In this document: piece by piece, positions 28,340-37,036 of the stretch
Layout of the letters: the number at the start of each line of letters is the position of its first letter
Position numbering within the stretch: the first letter of the stretch is position 1
From: Pseudomonas maumuensis
Lineage (GTDB): Bacteria > Pseudomonadota > Gammaproteobacteria > Pseudomonadales > Pseudomonadaceae
Assembly (NCBI RefSeq): GCF_019139675.1
Contig: NZ_CP077077.1
Coordinates: forward strand, 4,526,001 to 4,590,000
Length of the DNA: 64,000 nt
Direction of reading: 5' to 3'
Notes under the pieces: generated by a model
The model's database searches: none
The model's input: the letters and a program-made list of their open reading frames with translations, nothing else
What the model was told of the DNA's origin: nothing
Translations under genes and position numbers: made by a program

Positions 28340-29764
28340 ATGCAAACCCGAATGCTGATCAACGGCCACCTGGTGAACGGCGAAGGCCCGGCCTGGACCG
28401 TGCTCGACCCGGCCAAGGGCAGCGCCCTGGCGCAGATCAACGAAGCCACCGAGGCCCAGGTCGACACCGCCGTGCGCGCCGCCGACCATGCCTTCCAGCA
28501 CTGGTCGCAGACTACGCCGAAGGAACGCGCCAGCGCATTGTTGGCCATTGCCGAGGTGATCGAACGACACGGTGAGGAACTGGCCCGGTTGGAGTCGGAT
28601 AACTGCGGCAAGCCCTATGCCGCAGCGCTTGGCGACGAGATCCCGGCCATCGCCGACGTATTCCGCTACTTCGCTGGCGCCGCCCGCTGCCTGGGTGGCC
28701 TGGCGGCAGGCGAATACCTGCCCGGGCACACCTCGATGATCCGTCGCGACCCGCTGGGCGTGGTCGCCTCCATCGCGCCGTGGAACTACCCGCTGATGAT
28801 GCTGGCCTGGAAGATCGCTCCCGCGTTGGCCGCCGGCAACACCGTGGTCATCAAGCCCTCGGAGCTGACCCCGCTGACGGCCCTGCGCCTGGGCGAGCTG
28901 GTCCGTGAGCTACTGCCGGCCGGCGTGCTCAATATCCTTTTCGGGCGTGGCCAAACCGTCGGCAACCCATTGGTCACCCATGCCAAGGTGCGCATGGTGT
29001 CGCTGACCGGCTCCATCCCCACCGGCGCGCACATCATTGGCGCCACCGCCGACAGCGTGAAGCGCATGCACATGGAATTGGGCGGCAAAGCACCGGTGCT
29101 GGTGTTCGACGATGCCGACCTCGACGCCGCCATCGACGGCATCCGCACCTTCGGCTTCTACAATGCCGGGCAGGACTGCACCGCCGCCTGCCGGCTGTAC
29201 GTGCAGGACGGCATCTACGAACGCTTCGTCGAACGCTTGGGCGCGGCGGTGGAGAGCATCAAGCCAGGCCCGCAACATGCCACGGACACCGAGCTCGGCC
29301 CGTTGATCAGCGCCCAGCATCGCGACAAGGTGGCCGGCCTGGTGAACCGTGCCATCGCCCAGCCGCACATCCGCCTGGTCACCGGTGGCAAGCCACTGCC
29401 TGGCGATGGTTTCTTCTTTGCGCCGACCGTGCTGGCCGATGCGCTGCAGGACGACGAAATCGTCCGCCACGAGGTATTTGGCCCGGTGGTGTCGGTCACC
29501 CGCTTCAGCGACGAAGCCCAGGCGCTGGAATGGGCCAACGACTCGGAGTATGGCCTGGCCTCGTCGGTGTGGACCCGTGACAGCGGACGCGCCCACCGCC
29601 TCGCCGCACGGCTGCAATATGGCTGCACCTGGGTCAACACGCATTTCATGCTGGTCAGCGAGATGCCGCACGGCGGGCAGAAGCATTCCGGCTATGGCAA
29701 GGACATGTCGATGTACGGGCTGGAGGACTACACCTGTGTGCGCCATGTGATGTTCAAGCACTGA
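28340..29764 (+). CDS. patD: Gamma-aminobutyraldehyde dehydrogenase
   Basis: This 474-residue NAD-dependent aldehyde dehydrogenase has catalytic Cys280 in [11 protein letters not shown], general base Glu246 in MELGGKAPV, and the NAD-site [13 protein letters not shown] and GSIPTG. It matches E. coli PatD (YdcW) closely along its length, from ML(L)INGHLV to the VRHVM.KH end, and is the same size. It oxidises 4-aminobutanal from putrescine to GABA. RBS CGAGGAG is upstream, and a strong terminator follows. No putrescine transaminase or transporter is adjacent. Confidence 0.9.
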   Translation: MQTRMLINGHLVNGEGPAWTVLDPAKGSALAQINEATEAQVDTAVRAADHAFQHWSQTTPKERASALLAIAEVIERHGEELARLESDNCGKPYAAALGDEIPAIADVFRYFAGAARCLGGLAAGEYLPGHTSMIRRDPLGVVASIAPWNYPLMMLAWKIAPALAAGNTVVIKPSELTPLTALRLGELVRELLPAGVLNILFGRGQTVGNPLVTHAKVRMVSLTGSIPTGAHIIGATADSVKRMHMELGGKAPVLVFDDADLDAAIDGIRTFGFYNAGQDCTAACRLYVQDGIYERFVERLGAAVESIKPGPQHATDTELGPLISAQHRDKVAGLVNRAIAQPHIRLVTGGKPLPGDGFFFAPTVLADALQDDEIVRHEVFGPVVSVTRFSDEAQALEWANDSEYGLASSVWTRDSGRAHRLAARLQYGCTWVNTHFMLVSEMPHGGQKHSGYGKDMSMYGLEDYTCVRHVMFKH

Positions 29765-29773
29765 GCCACAACC

Positions 29774-29808
29774 AGCCGGTGGGGGCAAAACACCCACCGG
29801 CTTTTTTT
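29774..29808 (+). terminator. Intrinsic terminator after patD
   Basis: Stem AGCCGGTGGG (29774-29783) with CCCACCGGCT (29793-29802), then a run of seven T. Confidence 0.9.
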
Positions 29809-29882
29809 CCTGCAAAGCAACGCGATTTTTCCTGCCTATCGCCTGAGCTACACCCTACCGCCGATCTATTGAGTTCGATGGC

Positions 29883-29907
29883 ACTGGTATCACAGACTGA
29901 TACCAGT
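29883..29907. promoter_or_regulatory. Perfect 10-bp inverted repeat upstream of hicB
   Basis: ACTGGTATCA-cagac-TGATACCAGT lies 26 bp before the hicB start and just before its AGGAG. HicB antitoxins with a ribbon-helix-helix C-terminus bind such palindromes to repress their own operon; this is the obvious operator candidate. Confidence 0.65.
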
Positions 29908-29932
29908 TTCTGAAGCTGGCAGGAGTTACACC

Positions 29933-30265
29933 ATGAATGTGATGAATTACCGCGGCTACTCGGCGCGCATCGAATACAGCGACGAAGACCAGTTGCTGAT
30001 CGGCCATGTCGCCGGGATCCGCGACGTGATCGGCTTCCATGGCGAGTCGATCAGTGAATTGCGCCAGGCGTTCGAGGAAGCTGTCGACGACTACCTCGAA
30101 ACCTGTCTGCGCCTGGGGCGTGAACCGCAGAAAACCTACTCCGGCAAACTCAGCCTGCGCTTGGAGCCTGCTCTCCACGCCAGCGTGGCGGCCAAGGCCG
30201 AGCTGGCGCAGAAGAGCATCAACCAGTGGGTCAGCGACATCCTCAGCCAAGCCGCCTGCGGCTGA
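29933..30265 (+). CDS. HicB-family antitoxin-like protein (orphan)
   Basis: This 110-residue protein has an N-terminal HicB partial-RNase-H-like fold (MNYRGYSARIEYSDEDQLLIGHVAGIRDVIGFHGESISELRQAFEEAVDDYLETC) and a C-terminal ribbon-helix-helix (SGKLSLRLEPALHASVAAKAELAQKSINQWVSDIL). No hicA-like ORF of ~60 codons is visible between the patD terminator and hicB or after it; the OYE gene converges directly. It is either an orphan antitoxin used as a transcriptional regulator or a relic. AGGAG precedes the ATG. Confidence 0.85.
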   Translation: MNVMNYRGYSARIEYSDEDQLLIGHVAGIRDVIGFHGESISELRQAFEEAVDDYLETCLRLGREPQKTYSGKLSLRLEPALHASVAAKAELAQKSINQWVSDILSQAACG

Positions 30266-30266
30266 G

Positions 30267-31373
30267 TCAGTCGCGCAGGTCCGATTCGTGGATCGGGTTG
30301 GCCCGGCTTGTCGCGCGTTGGTATTGCGCCGGCCAGGTCGCCTTGTTGCCGCCCAGGTCGTCGTCTGCGTGCAATGGCCAGTAAGGGTCGCGCAACAGTT
30401 CGCGGGCGAGGAAGATCACATCGGCCTGGCCGGTGCGCAGGATATGCTCGGCCTGGGCCGGCTCGGTGATCATGCCGACGGTGCCGGTGGCGATCTCCGA
30501 CTCCTTGCGCACCCGCTCGGCGAAACGGGTCTGGTAGCCGGGGCCGGTGGGGATCTCGGCGTTGACCGAAGTCCCTCCCGACGATACGTCGATCAGGTCG
30601 ACGCCCAAGGCGCGCAGCCGGCGGGCCAGCTCCACCGTCTCGTCCGGGTTCCAGCCATCCTCGACCCAGTCGGTGGCCGACACCCGCACCAACAGCGGCA
30701 GCTCCTGGGGCCAGGCCTTACGCACCGCCTCGACGACCTGCAGGGTCAGGCGGATACGGTTTTCAAAGCAGCTGCCGTACTCGTCGCGGCGCTGGTTGCT
30801 CAGCGGCGAAAGGAACTGGTGCAGCAGGTAGCCGTGGGCGGCGTGGATCTCGACCACCTTGAAGCCGGCCTTCAACGCCCGTTCGGTGGCGGCGACGAAT
30901 GCGCCGACCACTTCCTGGATTTCATCCTTGCTCAATTCGCGGGGCGCGGTGTGTTCCGGGTCGAAGGCAATTTTGGAGGGCCCTACCGGCTGCCAGCCGC
31001 CGTCTTCGAGCTTGACGCTGCCGTGCTTGCCCAGCCACGGCCTGTGGGTACTGGCCTTGCGCCCGGCGTGGGCCAGCTGGATGCCGGGCACGGCGCCCTG
31101 GGCAGTGATGAAGCGAGTGATACGCTGCAGCGCGGGGATCTGGTCGTCGTTCCACAGGCCAAGGTCTTCGGCAGTTATGCGCCCATCGGCGGTGACAGCG
31201 ACGGCCTCGCTGATCACCAGGCCGGCGCCACCGACAGCGCGGCTGCCCAGATGCACCAGGTGCCAGTCATTGGCCAGACCGTCGACGGCGGAATACTGGC
31301 ACATGGGGGAAACGGCGATACGGTTGGGCAGGGTCAGCTGACGCAGGGTGTAGGGTTCGAGCAGCAGGCTCAT
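30267..31373 (-). CDS. Old yellow enzyme-type NADH:flavin oxidoreductase (YqjM/XenA class)
   Basis: This 368-residue FMN ene-reductase is an (alpha/beta)8 barrel. It has PNRIAVSPMCQYSA at the N-terminus (FMN-contact Cys typical of the YqjM/XenA class), QLAHAGRKAS, and the substrate-anion pair in EIHAAHGYLLHQFLSP. It reduces activated C=C bonds with NAD(P)H; the natural substrate is unknown. The start at 31373 (MSLLLEPYTL) is chosen because the longer frame has no family-like N-terminus and overlaps map. It lies 79 bp downstream of the second methionine aminopeptidase on the same strand, so it may be read through from it. Confidence 0.88.
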   Translation of the reverse strand: MSLLLEPYTLRQLTLPNRIAVSPMCQYSAVDGLANDWHLVHLGSRAVGGAGLVISEAVAVTADGRITAEDLGLWNDDQIPALQRITRFITAQGAVPGIQLAHAGRKASTHRPWLGKHGSVKLEDGGWQPVGPSKIAFDPEHTAPRELSKDEIQEVVGAFVAATERALKAGFKVVEIHAAHGYLLHQFLSPLSNQRRDEYGSCFENRIRLTLQVVEAVRKAWPQELPLLVRVSATDWVEDGWNPDETVELARRLRALGVDLIDVSSGGTSVNAEIPTGPGYQTRFAERVRKESEIATGTVGMITEPAQAEHILRTGQADVIFLARELLRDPYWPLHADDDLGGNKATWPAQYQRATSRANPIHESDLRD

Positions 31374-31452
31374 GACGCACCTCCCAGGGACTCCAATGGT
31401 TGCCGGGCCGGCACTTGTAGTGGGACGTGGGCCGGTACCGGTAGGTTTCAGC

Positions 31453-32265
31453 CTAGACCATGGCTCCGAGGGGTGTTCGCCCATCGCCCTGCGCCACGCG
31501 TTCCTCCTCGCGCAAAGTCAGCACCTCGACACCGCTCTGCGTCACCGCCACGGTGTGCTCCCATTGCGCCGACAGGCTCCGGTCACGGGTAATCACCGTC
31601 CAGCCATCGCGCAAGCCGCGGGTTCCGCGCCCTCCCTGGTTGATCATCGGCTCGATGGTGAACACCATCCCCGGTTGCAGCTGCATGCCCGTGCCACGCT
31701 GGCCGTAGTGCAGCACCTCCGGCGCCTCGTGCATCTGCGTGCCGATGCCGTGCCCGCAATATTCGCGCACCACGCTGTAGCCGGCGGCCTCGGCATGGGC
31801 CTGGATGGCGTGGCCGATGTCACCGAGGGTCGCGCCGGGGCGCACCTGCTCGATACCCTTCCACAGCGCGGCATAGGTGGTGTCCATCAGCCGCCGGGCC
31901 TCTTCGCCGATCTGGCCGATGCTGTACATCTTCGACGAATCGGCGATATAGCCGCCCTGCTCCAGGGTAATGTCGACGTTGACGATCGAGCCCTCCTTCA
32001 GTGCCTCGTCGACCTTGGGCATGCCGTGGCAGACCACATGGTCCACCGACGTGTTCAGGGCAAAGGGAAAACCGTATTGGCCCTTGCTCGCCGGCCGCGC
32101 CTTGAGGGTCTGGACGATGAAGGCCTCGGCGCGGTCGTTGATCTGCATCGTGGTCACGCCGGGGCGAATGAAACCGTCGAGGTCGGCGAACACCCGGGCC
32201 AGCAACTGGCCGGCACGGCGCATCAGTTCAAGCTGGGCGGCGTCCTTGAGGATGACCTTGCTCAT
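31453..32265 (-). CDS. map: Type I methionine aminopeptidase (second copy type)
   Basis: This 270-residue enzyme removes initiator methionine. The five dimetal ligands of the family are present: D98, D109, H172, E205 and E236 (in NVDIT, ADSSKM, GHGIG, FTIEPM and QWEHT). His80 is conserved in VVCHG. It is not in the rpsB-tsf neighbourhood of the housekeeping map and is instead coupled to a ParD-like gene by a 4-bp overlap, so it is probably a paralogue. Whether the housekeeping copy exists cannot be seen here. Confidence 0.92.
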   Translation of the reverse strand: MSKVILKDAAQLELMRRAGQLLARVFADLDGFIRPGVTTMQINDRAEAFIVQTLKARPASKGQYGFPFALNTSVDHVVCHGMPKVDEALKEGSIVNVDITLEQGGYIADSSKMYSIGQIGEEARRLMDTTYAALWKGIEQVRPGATLGDIGHAIQAHAEAAGYSVVREYCGHGIGTQMHEAPEVLHYGQRGTGMQLQPGMVFTIEPMINQGGRGTRGLRDGWTVITRDRSLSAQWEHTVAVTQSGVEVLTLREEERVAQGDGRTPLGAMV

Positions 32266-32465
32266 TGCAGCAGCTCCTTGAGATTGGCCTGCTCCTGGCG
32301 CAGCAACTGGCGCAGCAGTTCCTGGTAGGTGGCCTGCGGGTGCAACTCGGCCAGCATGCCGATACGGATCCAGTGCTCGGCCTGGGCGTTGATCGAGCGC
32401 GACAGCGCGGCGCTGGCCACGCGCAGGTCTTCGTGGAGGTCGTCGGCGATCTTGACGATACCCAT
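32262..32465 (-). CDS. ParD-like ribbon-helix-helix protein
   Basis: This 67-residue protein (MGIVKIADDLHEDLRVASAALSRSINAQAEHWIRIGMLAE...) matches the ParD-like family, usually annotated as a type II antitoxin. The N-terminal beta strand plus two helices is the DNA-binding half; the Gln/Leu-rich tail would contact a partner. It overlaps map by 4 bp. The partner toxin position is thus occupied by a methionine aminopeptidase, not a ParE toxin. Confidence 0.82.
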   Translation of the reverse strand: MGIVKIADDLHEDLRVASAALSRSINAQAEHWIRIGMLAELHPQATYQELLRQLLRQEQANLKELLQ

Positions 32466-32478
32466 GTGCGGTTACCTA

Positions 32479-32504
32479 TATATGAAACGTATGCGAATCA
32501 TATA
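32479..32504. promoter_or_regulatory. Candidate operator of parD-like-map
   Basis: TATATGA (32479-32485) and TCATATA (32498-32504) form an inverted repeat around a 12-bp centre, 14 bp upstream of the ParD-like start on the minus strand. It overlaps the AT-rich stretch where a -10 element would lie. RHH proteins bind such sites, so autoregulation is likely but inferred. Confidence 0.45.
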
Positions 32505-32610
32505 GCCATAGTTCGACCGATGCCATCCGCTGGTGCGCAGCTCCCCATATCGGTGCGCGTCCCGCGCCGGGCGAGCCCACTCACACAGCAGCACCGCGTC
32601 CCGCATGAAA

Positions 32611-32626
32611 TGGCCCGGGATTTGCT
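32611..32626 (+). promoter_or_regulatory. Sigma-54 promoter of the nitrate reductase fusion gene
   Basis: TGGCCCGGGATTTGCT matches the -24/-12 consensus: GG at 32612-32613, ten bases, then GC at 32624-32625. The expected transcript start is near 32637. An NtrC-activated promoter is expected for assimilatory nitrate reduction. Confidence 0.7.
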
Positions 32627-32644
32627 GTTTGCATGGCATCGAGG

Positions 32645-32660
32645 CCATCAACGCCGATGG
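32645..32660 (+). promoter_or_regulatory. ANTAR-type leader hairpin (hexaloop AACGCC) upstream of the nitrate reductase gene
   Basis: CCATC-AACGCC-GATGG: a 5-bp stem with a 6-nt loop having A at position 1 and G at position 4, the known ANTAR (NasR/NasT) recognition pattern. It lies just after the predicted sigma-54 start and 10 bp before the terminator hairpin. A second, overlapping hairpin ATGGC-ATCGAG-GCCAT (32633-32648) also has A1/G4 but would begin upstream of the predicted transcript start. Confidence 0.55.
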
Positions 32661-32670
32661 TTCTCTCTCC

Positions 32671-32734
32671 ACGACGAAGGCGCCGTGTTGCCCCGCTTGC
32701 CACTTGCAGGCCGGGTAGCCGGCGCCTTTGTCGT
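32671..32734 (+). terminator. Leader terminator/antiterminator upstream of the nitrate reductase gene
   Basis: ACGACGAAGGCGCCG (32671-32685) pairs with CGGCGCCTTTGTCGT (32720-32734) across a 34-nt loop, followed by TTTC. It ends 20 bp before the start codon. Together with the upstream ANTAR hairpin it fits a nitrate-responsive attenuation leader. The U tract is imperfect. Confidence 0.5.
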
Positions 32735-32754
32735 TTCGCCAGCAGGAGATCGTG

Positions 32755-35700
32755 ATGAGCGGCAGTGAAGTGCGCAGTGTTTGCCCGTACTGCGGGGTCG
32801 GATGCGGCATTGTCATGCGCGTGAGCGGGGGCAAGGTGGTCAAGGTCAGCGGCGACAAGCAGCACCCCAGCAATTTCGGGCGCCTGTGTACCAAAGGGCT
32901 GACCGCCCATGTGCCACTGGAGGCCGGGCGCATGGCCCACGCGTTCGTCCGTGACCAGCGCAGCCAGGAGCCAGCCCGTCGCCCGCTGGACACGGCCATC
33001 GCCGAGACGGCCAGGCGCCTGCGCACGATCATCGATACCCACGGCGCCGACGCCGTGGCCCTCTATGTCTCCGGGCAGATGTCGCTGGAGGCCCAGTACC
33101 TGGCCAACAAGCTGGCCAAGGGTTTCATCCGCACCCGCCATATCGAATCCAACTCACGCCTGTGCATGGCCAGTGCCGGCAGCGGCTACAAGCAATCGCT
33201 GGGCGCCGACGGGCCGCCCGGCAGCTACCAGGATTTCGAGCGCGCCGAGGTGTTCCTGGTGATCGGCGCGAACATGGCCGACTGCCACCCGATCCTGTTC
33301 CTGCGCCTGCTCGACCGGCTCAAGGCCGGCGCCAGGCTGATCGTCGTCGACCCACGGCGCAGCGCCACCGCCGACAAGGCCGACCTGTTCCTGCAACTGC
33401 GCCCGTGTACCGACCTGGCACTGCTCAATGGCCTGCTGCACCTGCTGCACGCCAATGGCCATACCGACGCGGATTTCATCGCCCGCCACACCGAGGGCTG
33501 GGAGGCGCTGCCGGCGTTTCTCGAGGACTACACCCCCGCACACGTCGCGGCCATCACCGGGCTGGCCGAGGCCGACATCCGCGAAGCCGCCCGCCTGATC
33601 GGCGAGGCGGGCGAATGGATGAGCTGCTGGACCATGGGCCTGAACCAGAGCATCCACGGCACCTGGCACAGCAATGCCCTATGCAACCTGCACCTGGCCA
33701 CCGGCGCCATCTGCCGCCCCGGCAGCGGGCCGTTCTCGCTGACCGGCCAACCCAATGCCATGGGCGGCCGCGAGATGGGTTACATGGGGCCGGGCCTGCC
33801 GGGCCAGCGTTCGGCGCAGGTGGCGGCGGATCGCGCCTTCGTCGAAGCGCAATGGCAACTGCCCTCCGGCACCCTGCGCAGCGAAGGGGGTGAGGGCACC
33901 GTGGCACTGTTCGAGCAACTCAAGCATGGCGAAGTGAAAGCCTGCTGGATCATCTGCAGCAACCCGGTGGCCAGCGTTGCCAACCGCCAACAGGTGATCG
34001 ACGGCCTGCGCCAGGCACAGCTGGTGATCAGCCAGGACGCCTTCCTCGACACCGAGACCAACCGCTACGCCGACATCCTGTTGCCGGCGGCACTGTGGGC
34101 CGAGGGCGAAGGGGTGATGATCAACAGCGAGCGCAACCTGACCTTGATGCCCCGCGCCGTCGAGGCGCCCGGCGAGAGCCTCGAGGACTGGCGCCTGATC
34201 GCGCGCATCGCCTGTGCCCTGGGTTATGCGCACGCCTTCGACTACCCCGACGCCGAAGCGGTGTTCGATGAGATCCGCCGCTTCCACAACCCCGATACCG
34301 GCTACGACCTGCGCGGTATCGACTATGCCGACCTGCGCCAGGGCCCGCGGCAATGGCCAAGCGCACCGGGGCGCAAGGACACTCGCAGCCCGCTGCGCTA
34401 TGTCGCGCCAGACGCCCCACAGGCGCCGGTGTTTCCGACGCCCACCGGCAAGGCGCGGTTCTTCGCCCGCCCCTGGCTGCCGCCGGCGGAGCTGCCCGAC
34501 GATGCCTTCCCTTTCGTGCTCAATACTGGCCGCGTCCAGCACCAGTGGCACACGCTGACCAAGACCGGCCAGGTACCCAGCCTGAACAAGCTGGAGCCCG
34601 GCCCCTTTGTCGAGATCCATCCCGACGATGCCCGGCGCCTGGGTATTGCGCCCAAGGACCAGGTGGCGATCCGCTCGCGCCGTGGCCAGGCCGTGCTGCC
34701 GGCGCGGCTCAGCGAGCGGGTGCTGCCCGGCAACTGTTTCGCCCCGTTTCACTGGAACGACCTGTACGGCGAGCAACTGGCAATCAACGCGGTGACCTGC
34801 GACGCGGTGGACCCGACCTCGCTGCAGCCGGCCTTCAAGCACTGTGCCGTGGCCCTGGAGCGGGTCGCCGGCGAGCGCATCGAAGCCCTCGAACTGACGC
34901 TTCCCCCGGAGCCCATCACCATGCCCACCGCCACCCTGTCCCGCCTGCTCGGCCTGGAGGCTTTGCCGGCTCCGGTCCTGGCCGAGGAAGAGCGCCACTA
35001 CCTGCAAGGTTTCCTGCTCGGACTGAGCCAGGCCAGCACCGAGAACGTGCCTTGCCTGCCGCCCACTGCGCCCCTGGCGCCGGAGCGACGCCTGTTCGTC
35101 GACGGCCTGCTGGCCGGCCTGTTCGCCCGGCCCGCGCCAGCACCGCAAACAGCGCTCGAAGGCCCTCGCCACCACGTGCTCTGGGCCTCGCAGACCGGCA
35201 ATGGCGAGCACCTCGCCGAACGCTGCGCCCAGCGCCTGCGCGACGCCGGGCTGGTGGTCGCGCTCAGTTGCATGGAGGCGGTGCGCCCGTCCCAACTGCG
35301 GGGCGCCGCCAGCCTGCTGCTGATCGCCAGCACCTTCGGTGACGGCGATGCGCCGGACAGCGGCGCCGCGTTCTGGCGGGCGCTGCAGGATGACGAAAGC
35401 GCAAGTTGCGCCACCCTGCCCTACGCCGTGCTGGCCCTGGGCGACTCGAGCTACGACCAGTTCTGCGGCTTCGGCCGCAAGCTCGATCAACGCCTGGCCG
35501 AGCTGGGTGCCCGGCGCCTGCTGGCCCGGGTCGACTGCGAGCCGGACTGCGAAGCGGCCTTCGGCGCCTGGCTCGATGCCCTGCTGCCCGAGCTTGGCAG
35601 TGGCCCGCTAGCCCCTGCCGCGCCGGTCGCCGTCCGCGGCAAACATCAGCCCTGGCCCGCTACCCTGCGGGAAAATCGCCTCCTGAGCGGCCTGGGTTCA

Positions 35701-36729
35701 ACCAAGGAAACTCGACAGCTGGTCTTCGACCTGTCCGGCAGCGACCTGCGCTATCAACCCGGCGATGCCCTGGGCGTTTGGCCGCGCAATTGCCCGGACC
35801 TGGTCGACGAGCTGCTCACACTGATGCAGCTGGAAGGTCAGGCCGAGATCGAACTCGAGGGGCATGGCCCAATGCCTCTGCGTACAGCGCTGGAGCGGCA
35901 CCTGGACATCACCCAGGTCAACCGCCAGCAGCTCGAAACCTTCAGCCAGCACGCCCCCGGCCTGCAACGCCTGCTGCAGCCAGCATGCAAGGGCGAACTC
36001 AAGGAATGGCTGTGGGGCCGCCAGCTGGCCGACGTGCTGCGCGAACACCCCCAGGCCTTGCCGCTGGGCAATTGGTTGTCGTTGCTCAAACCCTTGCAGC
36101 CGCGCCTGTACTCGATCAGCTCCAGCCCCCGGGCTCATCCCGGCCAGGTGCATCTGACCGTCTCCATCGTGCGCCATGGCCAGCGCAAGGGCGTCTGTTC
36201 GAGCTTCCTCGCCGACCGCGCAACGGCTTTGGAGGTGTCGATCTTCGCGCAGCCTTCGAAGCACTTCCGCCTGCCCGAGGACGACGGCCTGCCGGTCGTG
36301 ATGATCGGCCCCGGCACCGGTATCGCCCCCTTCCGGGCGTTCCTCGAGGAACGCGAGATACGCGGGGCCAAGGGGCGCAACTGGCTGTTCTTCGGCGAGC
36401 AACATGCCGCCTGCGACTTCTACTACCGCGAACAATTGCAGGCCTGGGAAGCCAGCGGGCATGTGCGCCTGAGCACGGCGTTCTCGCGGGACCAGCCGCA
36501 GAAGATCTATGTGCAGCATCGCCTGCTGGAGCACGGTGCCGAGCTGTGGCGCTGGTTGCAGGACGGCGCGCATGTGTATGTGTGTGGCGATGCCCGGCAC
36601 ATGGCCCGGGATGTGGACGCGGCCTTGCGCCAGCTCGTGGCGCGGCACGGCGGCCTGGACGAGGGCGCGGCAGCGGCGTTCGTCGAGGGGTTGGCGCGGG
36701 ACAAGCGCTACCGACGGGATGTGTATTGA
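32755..36729 (+). CDS. Single-chain assimilatory nitrate reductase fused to CysJ-like FMN/FAD reductase
   Basis: This 1324-residue fusion starts at ATG 32755, six nt after AGGAG. Residues ~1-715 are a molybdopterin nitrate reductase: [4Fe-4S] Cys10, 13, 17 and 45 (CPYCGVGC...GRLCTKG), then bis-MGD domains. Residues ~715-800 are a linker replacing the usual NasA C-terminal iron-sulfur domain. Residues ~807-960 are a flavodoxin-like FMN domain ([16 protein letters not shown]), followed by a cytochrome P450-reductase-type FAD/NADPH module ([22 protein letters not shown]-terminal RYRRDVY). Inference: NADPH electrons pass through FAD, FMN and Fe-S to molybdenum in one chain, so no separate NasB/NasC partner is needed. 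Nitrite goes to the downstream NirBD. The same fusion is annotated in other pseudomonads. Confidence 0.92.
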   Translation: MSGSEVRSVCPYCGVGCGIVMRVSGGKVVKVSGDKQHPSNFGRLCTKGLTAHVPLEAGRMAHAFVRDQRSQEPARRPLDTAIAETARRLRTIIDTHGADAVALYVSGQMSLEAQYLANKLAKGFIRTRHIESNSRLCMASAGSGYKQSLGADGPPGSYQDFERAEVFLVIGANMADCHPILFLRLLDRLKAGARLIVVDPRRSATADKADLFLQLRPCTDLALLNGLLHLLHANGHTDADFIARHTEGWEALPAFLEDYTPAHVAAITGLAEADIREAARLIGEAGEWMSCWTMGLNQSIHGTWHSNALCNLHLATGAICRPGSGPFSLTGQPNAMGGREMGYMGPGLPGQRSAQVAADRAFVEAQWQLPSGTLRSEGGEGTVALFEQLKHGEVKACWIICSNPVASVANRQQVIDGLRQAQLVISQDAFLDTETNRYADILLPAALWAEGEGVMINSERNLTLMPRAVEAPGESLEDWRLIARIACALGYAHAFDYPDAEAVFDEIRRFHNPDTGYDLRGIDYADLRQGPRQWPSAPGRKDTRSPLRYVAPDAPQAPVFPTPTGKARFFARPWLPPAELPDDAFPFVLNTGRVQHQWHTLTKTGQVPSLNKLEPGPFVEIHPDDARRLGIAPKDQVAIRSRRGQAVLPARLSERVLPGNCFAPFHWNDLYGEQLAINAVTCDAVDPTSLQPAFKHCAVALERVAGERIEALELTLPPEPITMPTATLSRLLGLEALPAPVLAEEERHYLQGFLLGLSQASTENVPCLPPTAPLAPERRLFVDGLLAGLFARPAPAPQTALEGPRHHVLWASQTGNGEHLAERCAQRLRDAGLVVALSCMEAVRPSQLRGAASLLLIASTFGDGDAPDSGAAFWRALQDDESASCATLPYAVLALGDSSYDQFCGFGRKLDQRLAELGARRLLARVDCEPDCEAAFGAWLDALLPELGSGPLAPAAPVAVRGKHQPWPATLRENRLLSGLGSTKETRQLVFDLSGSDLRYQPGDALGVWPRNCPDLVDELLTLMQLEGQAEIELEGHGPMPLRTALERHLDITQVNRQQLETFSQHAPGLQRLLQPACKGELKEWLWGRQLADVLREHPQALPLGNWLSLLKPLQPRLYSISSSPRAHPGQVHLTVSIVRHGQRKGVCSSFLADRATALEVSIFAQPSKHFRLPEDDGLPVVMIGPGTGIAPFRAFLEEREIRGAKGRNWLFFGEQHAACDFYYREQLQAWEASGHVRLSTAFSRDQPQKIYVQHRLLEHGAELWRWLQDGAHVYVCGDARHMARDVDAALRQLVARHGGLDEGAAAAFVEGLARDKRYRRDVY

Positions 36730-36772
36730 TGCACCACGGTGGTGAGGCTTGCACCTTCGTTGTACACGTAAC

Positions 36773-36861
36773 GGCCTCATCGCCGGCAAGCCGGCTCCCA
36801 CAAGGGTACGCCGCAAATGGGTCCGCAGCCCTGTGGGAGCCGGCTTGCCGGCGATGAGGCC
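36773..36861. repeat. REP palindrome pair (inverted)
   Basis: GGCCTCATCGCCGGCAAGCC... on the left and its exact inverse ending GGCGATGAGGCC on the right, separated by about 28 bp. It lies between the nitrate reductase fusion and the nirB promoter; it may end or stabilise the upstream mRNA. Confidence 0.85.
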
Positions 36862-36888
36862 CGTGAGGACTGCCGTTGAGTGGCCGCT

Positions 36889-36904
36889 TGGCACACTCCC
36901 TGCT
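36889..36904 (+). promoter_or_regulatory. Sigma-54 promoter of nirBD
   Basis: TGGCACACTCCCTGCT: GG at 36890-36891, ten bases, GC at 36902-36903, close to the consensus TGGCAC-N5-TTGC. Predicted transcript start near 36915. It gives nirBD its own nitrogen-controlled promoter separate from the nitrate reductase gene. Confidence 0.72.
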
Positions 36905-36922
36905 TTTCAATGCAGTACAACA

Positions 36923-36953
36923 GCCCCAACGACCAACGGCGGTCGACAGGGGC
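36923..36953 (+). promoter_or_regulatory. ANTAR-type leader hairpin (hexaloop AACGGC) upstream of nirB
   Basis: Lower stem GCCCC/GGGGC, a small internal loop, upper stem CGACC/GGTCG and hexaloop AACGGC (36935-36940) with A at 1 and G at 4. The loop differs by one base from that in the nitrate reductase leader. It starts about 8 nt after the predicted sigma-54 start. I infer it is a NasT-type binding site. Confidence 0.6.
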
Positions 36954-36977
36954 CTCACACTGATGAGTACAGGCAAA

Positions 36978-37010
36978 GGCGCCTGGAGCTTCGGCTCCAG
37001 GCGCCTTTTT
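36978..37010 (+). terminator. Leader terminator upstream of nirB
   Basis: GGCGCCTGGAGC (36978-36989), TTCG tetraloop, GCTCCAGGCGCC (36994-37005), then TTTTT. It is a textbook intrinsic terminator, yet lies between the nirB promoter and its ribosome binding site, so transcription must be antiterminated to reach nirB. Confidence 0.85.
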
Positions 37011-37036
37011 CGTTTTTCCGTGATCGAGGATCGGCT

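Noticed and set aside
29765..29932. A hicA toxin gene upstream of hicB
   Set aside because: The interval holds the patD terminator and the palindrome; no frame of ~55-60 codons with HicA-like sequence exists.
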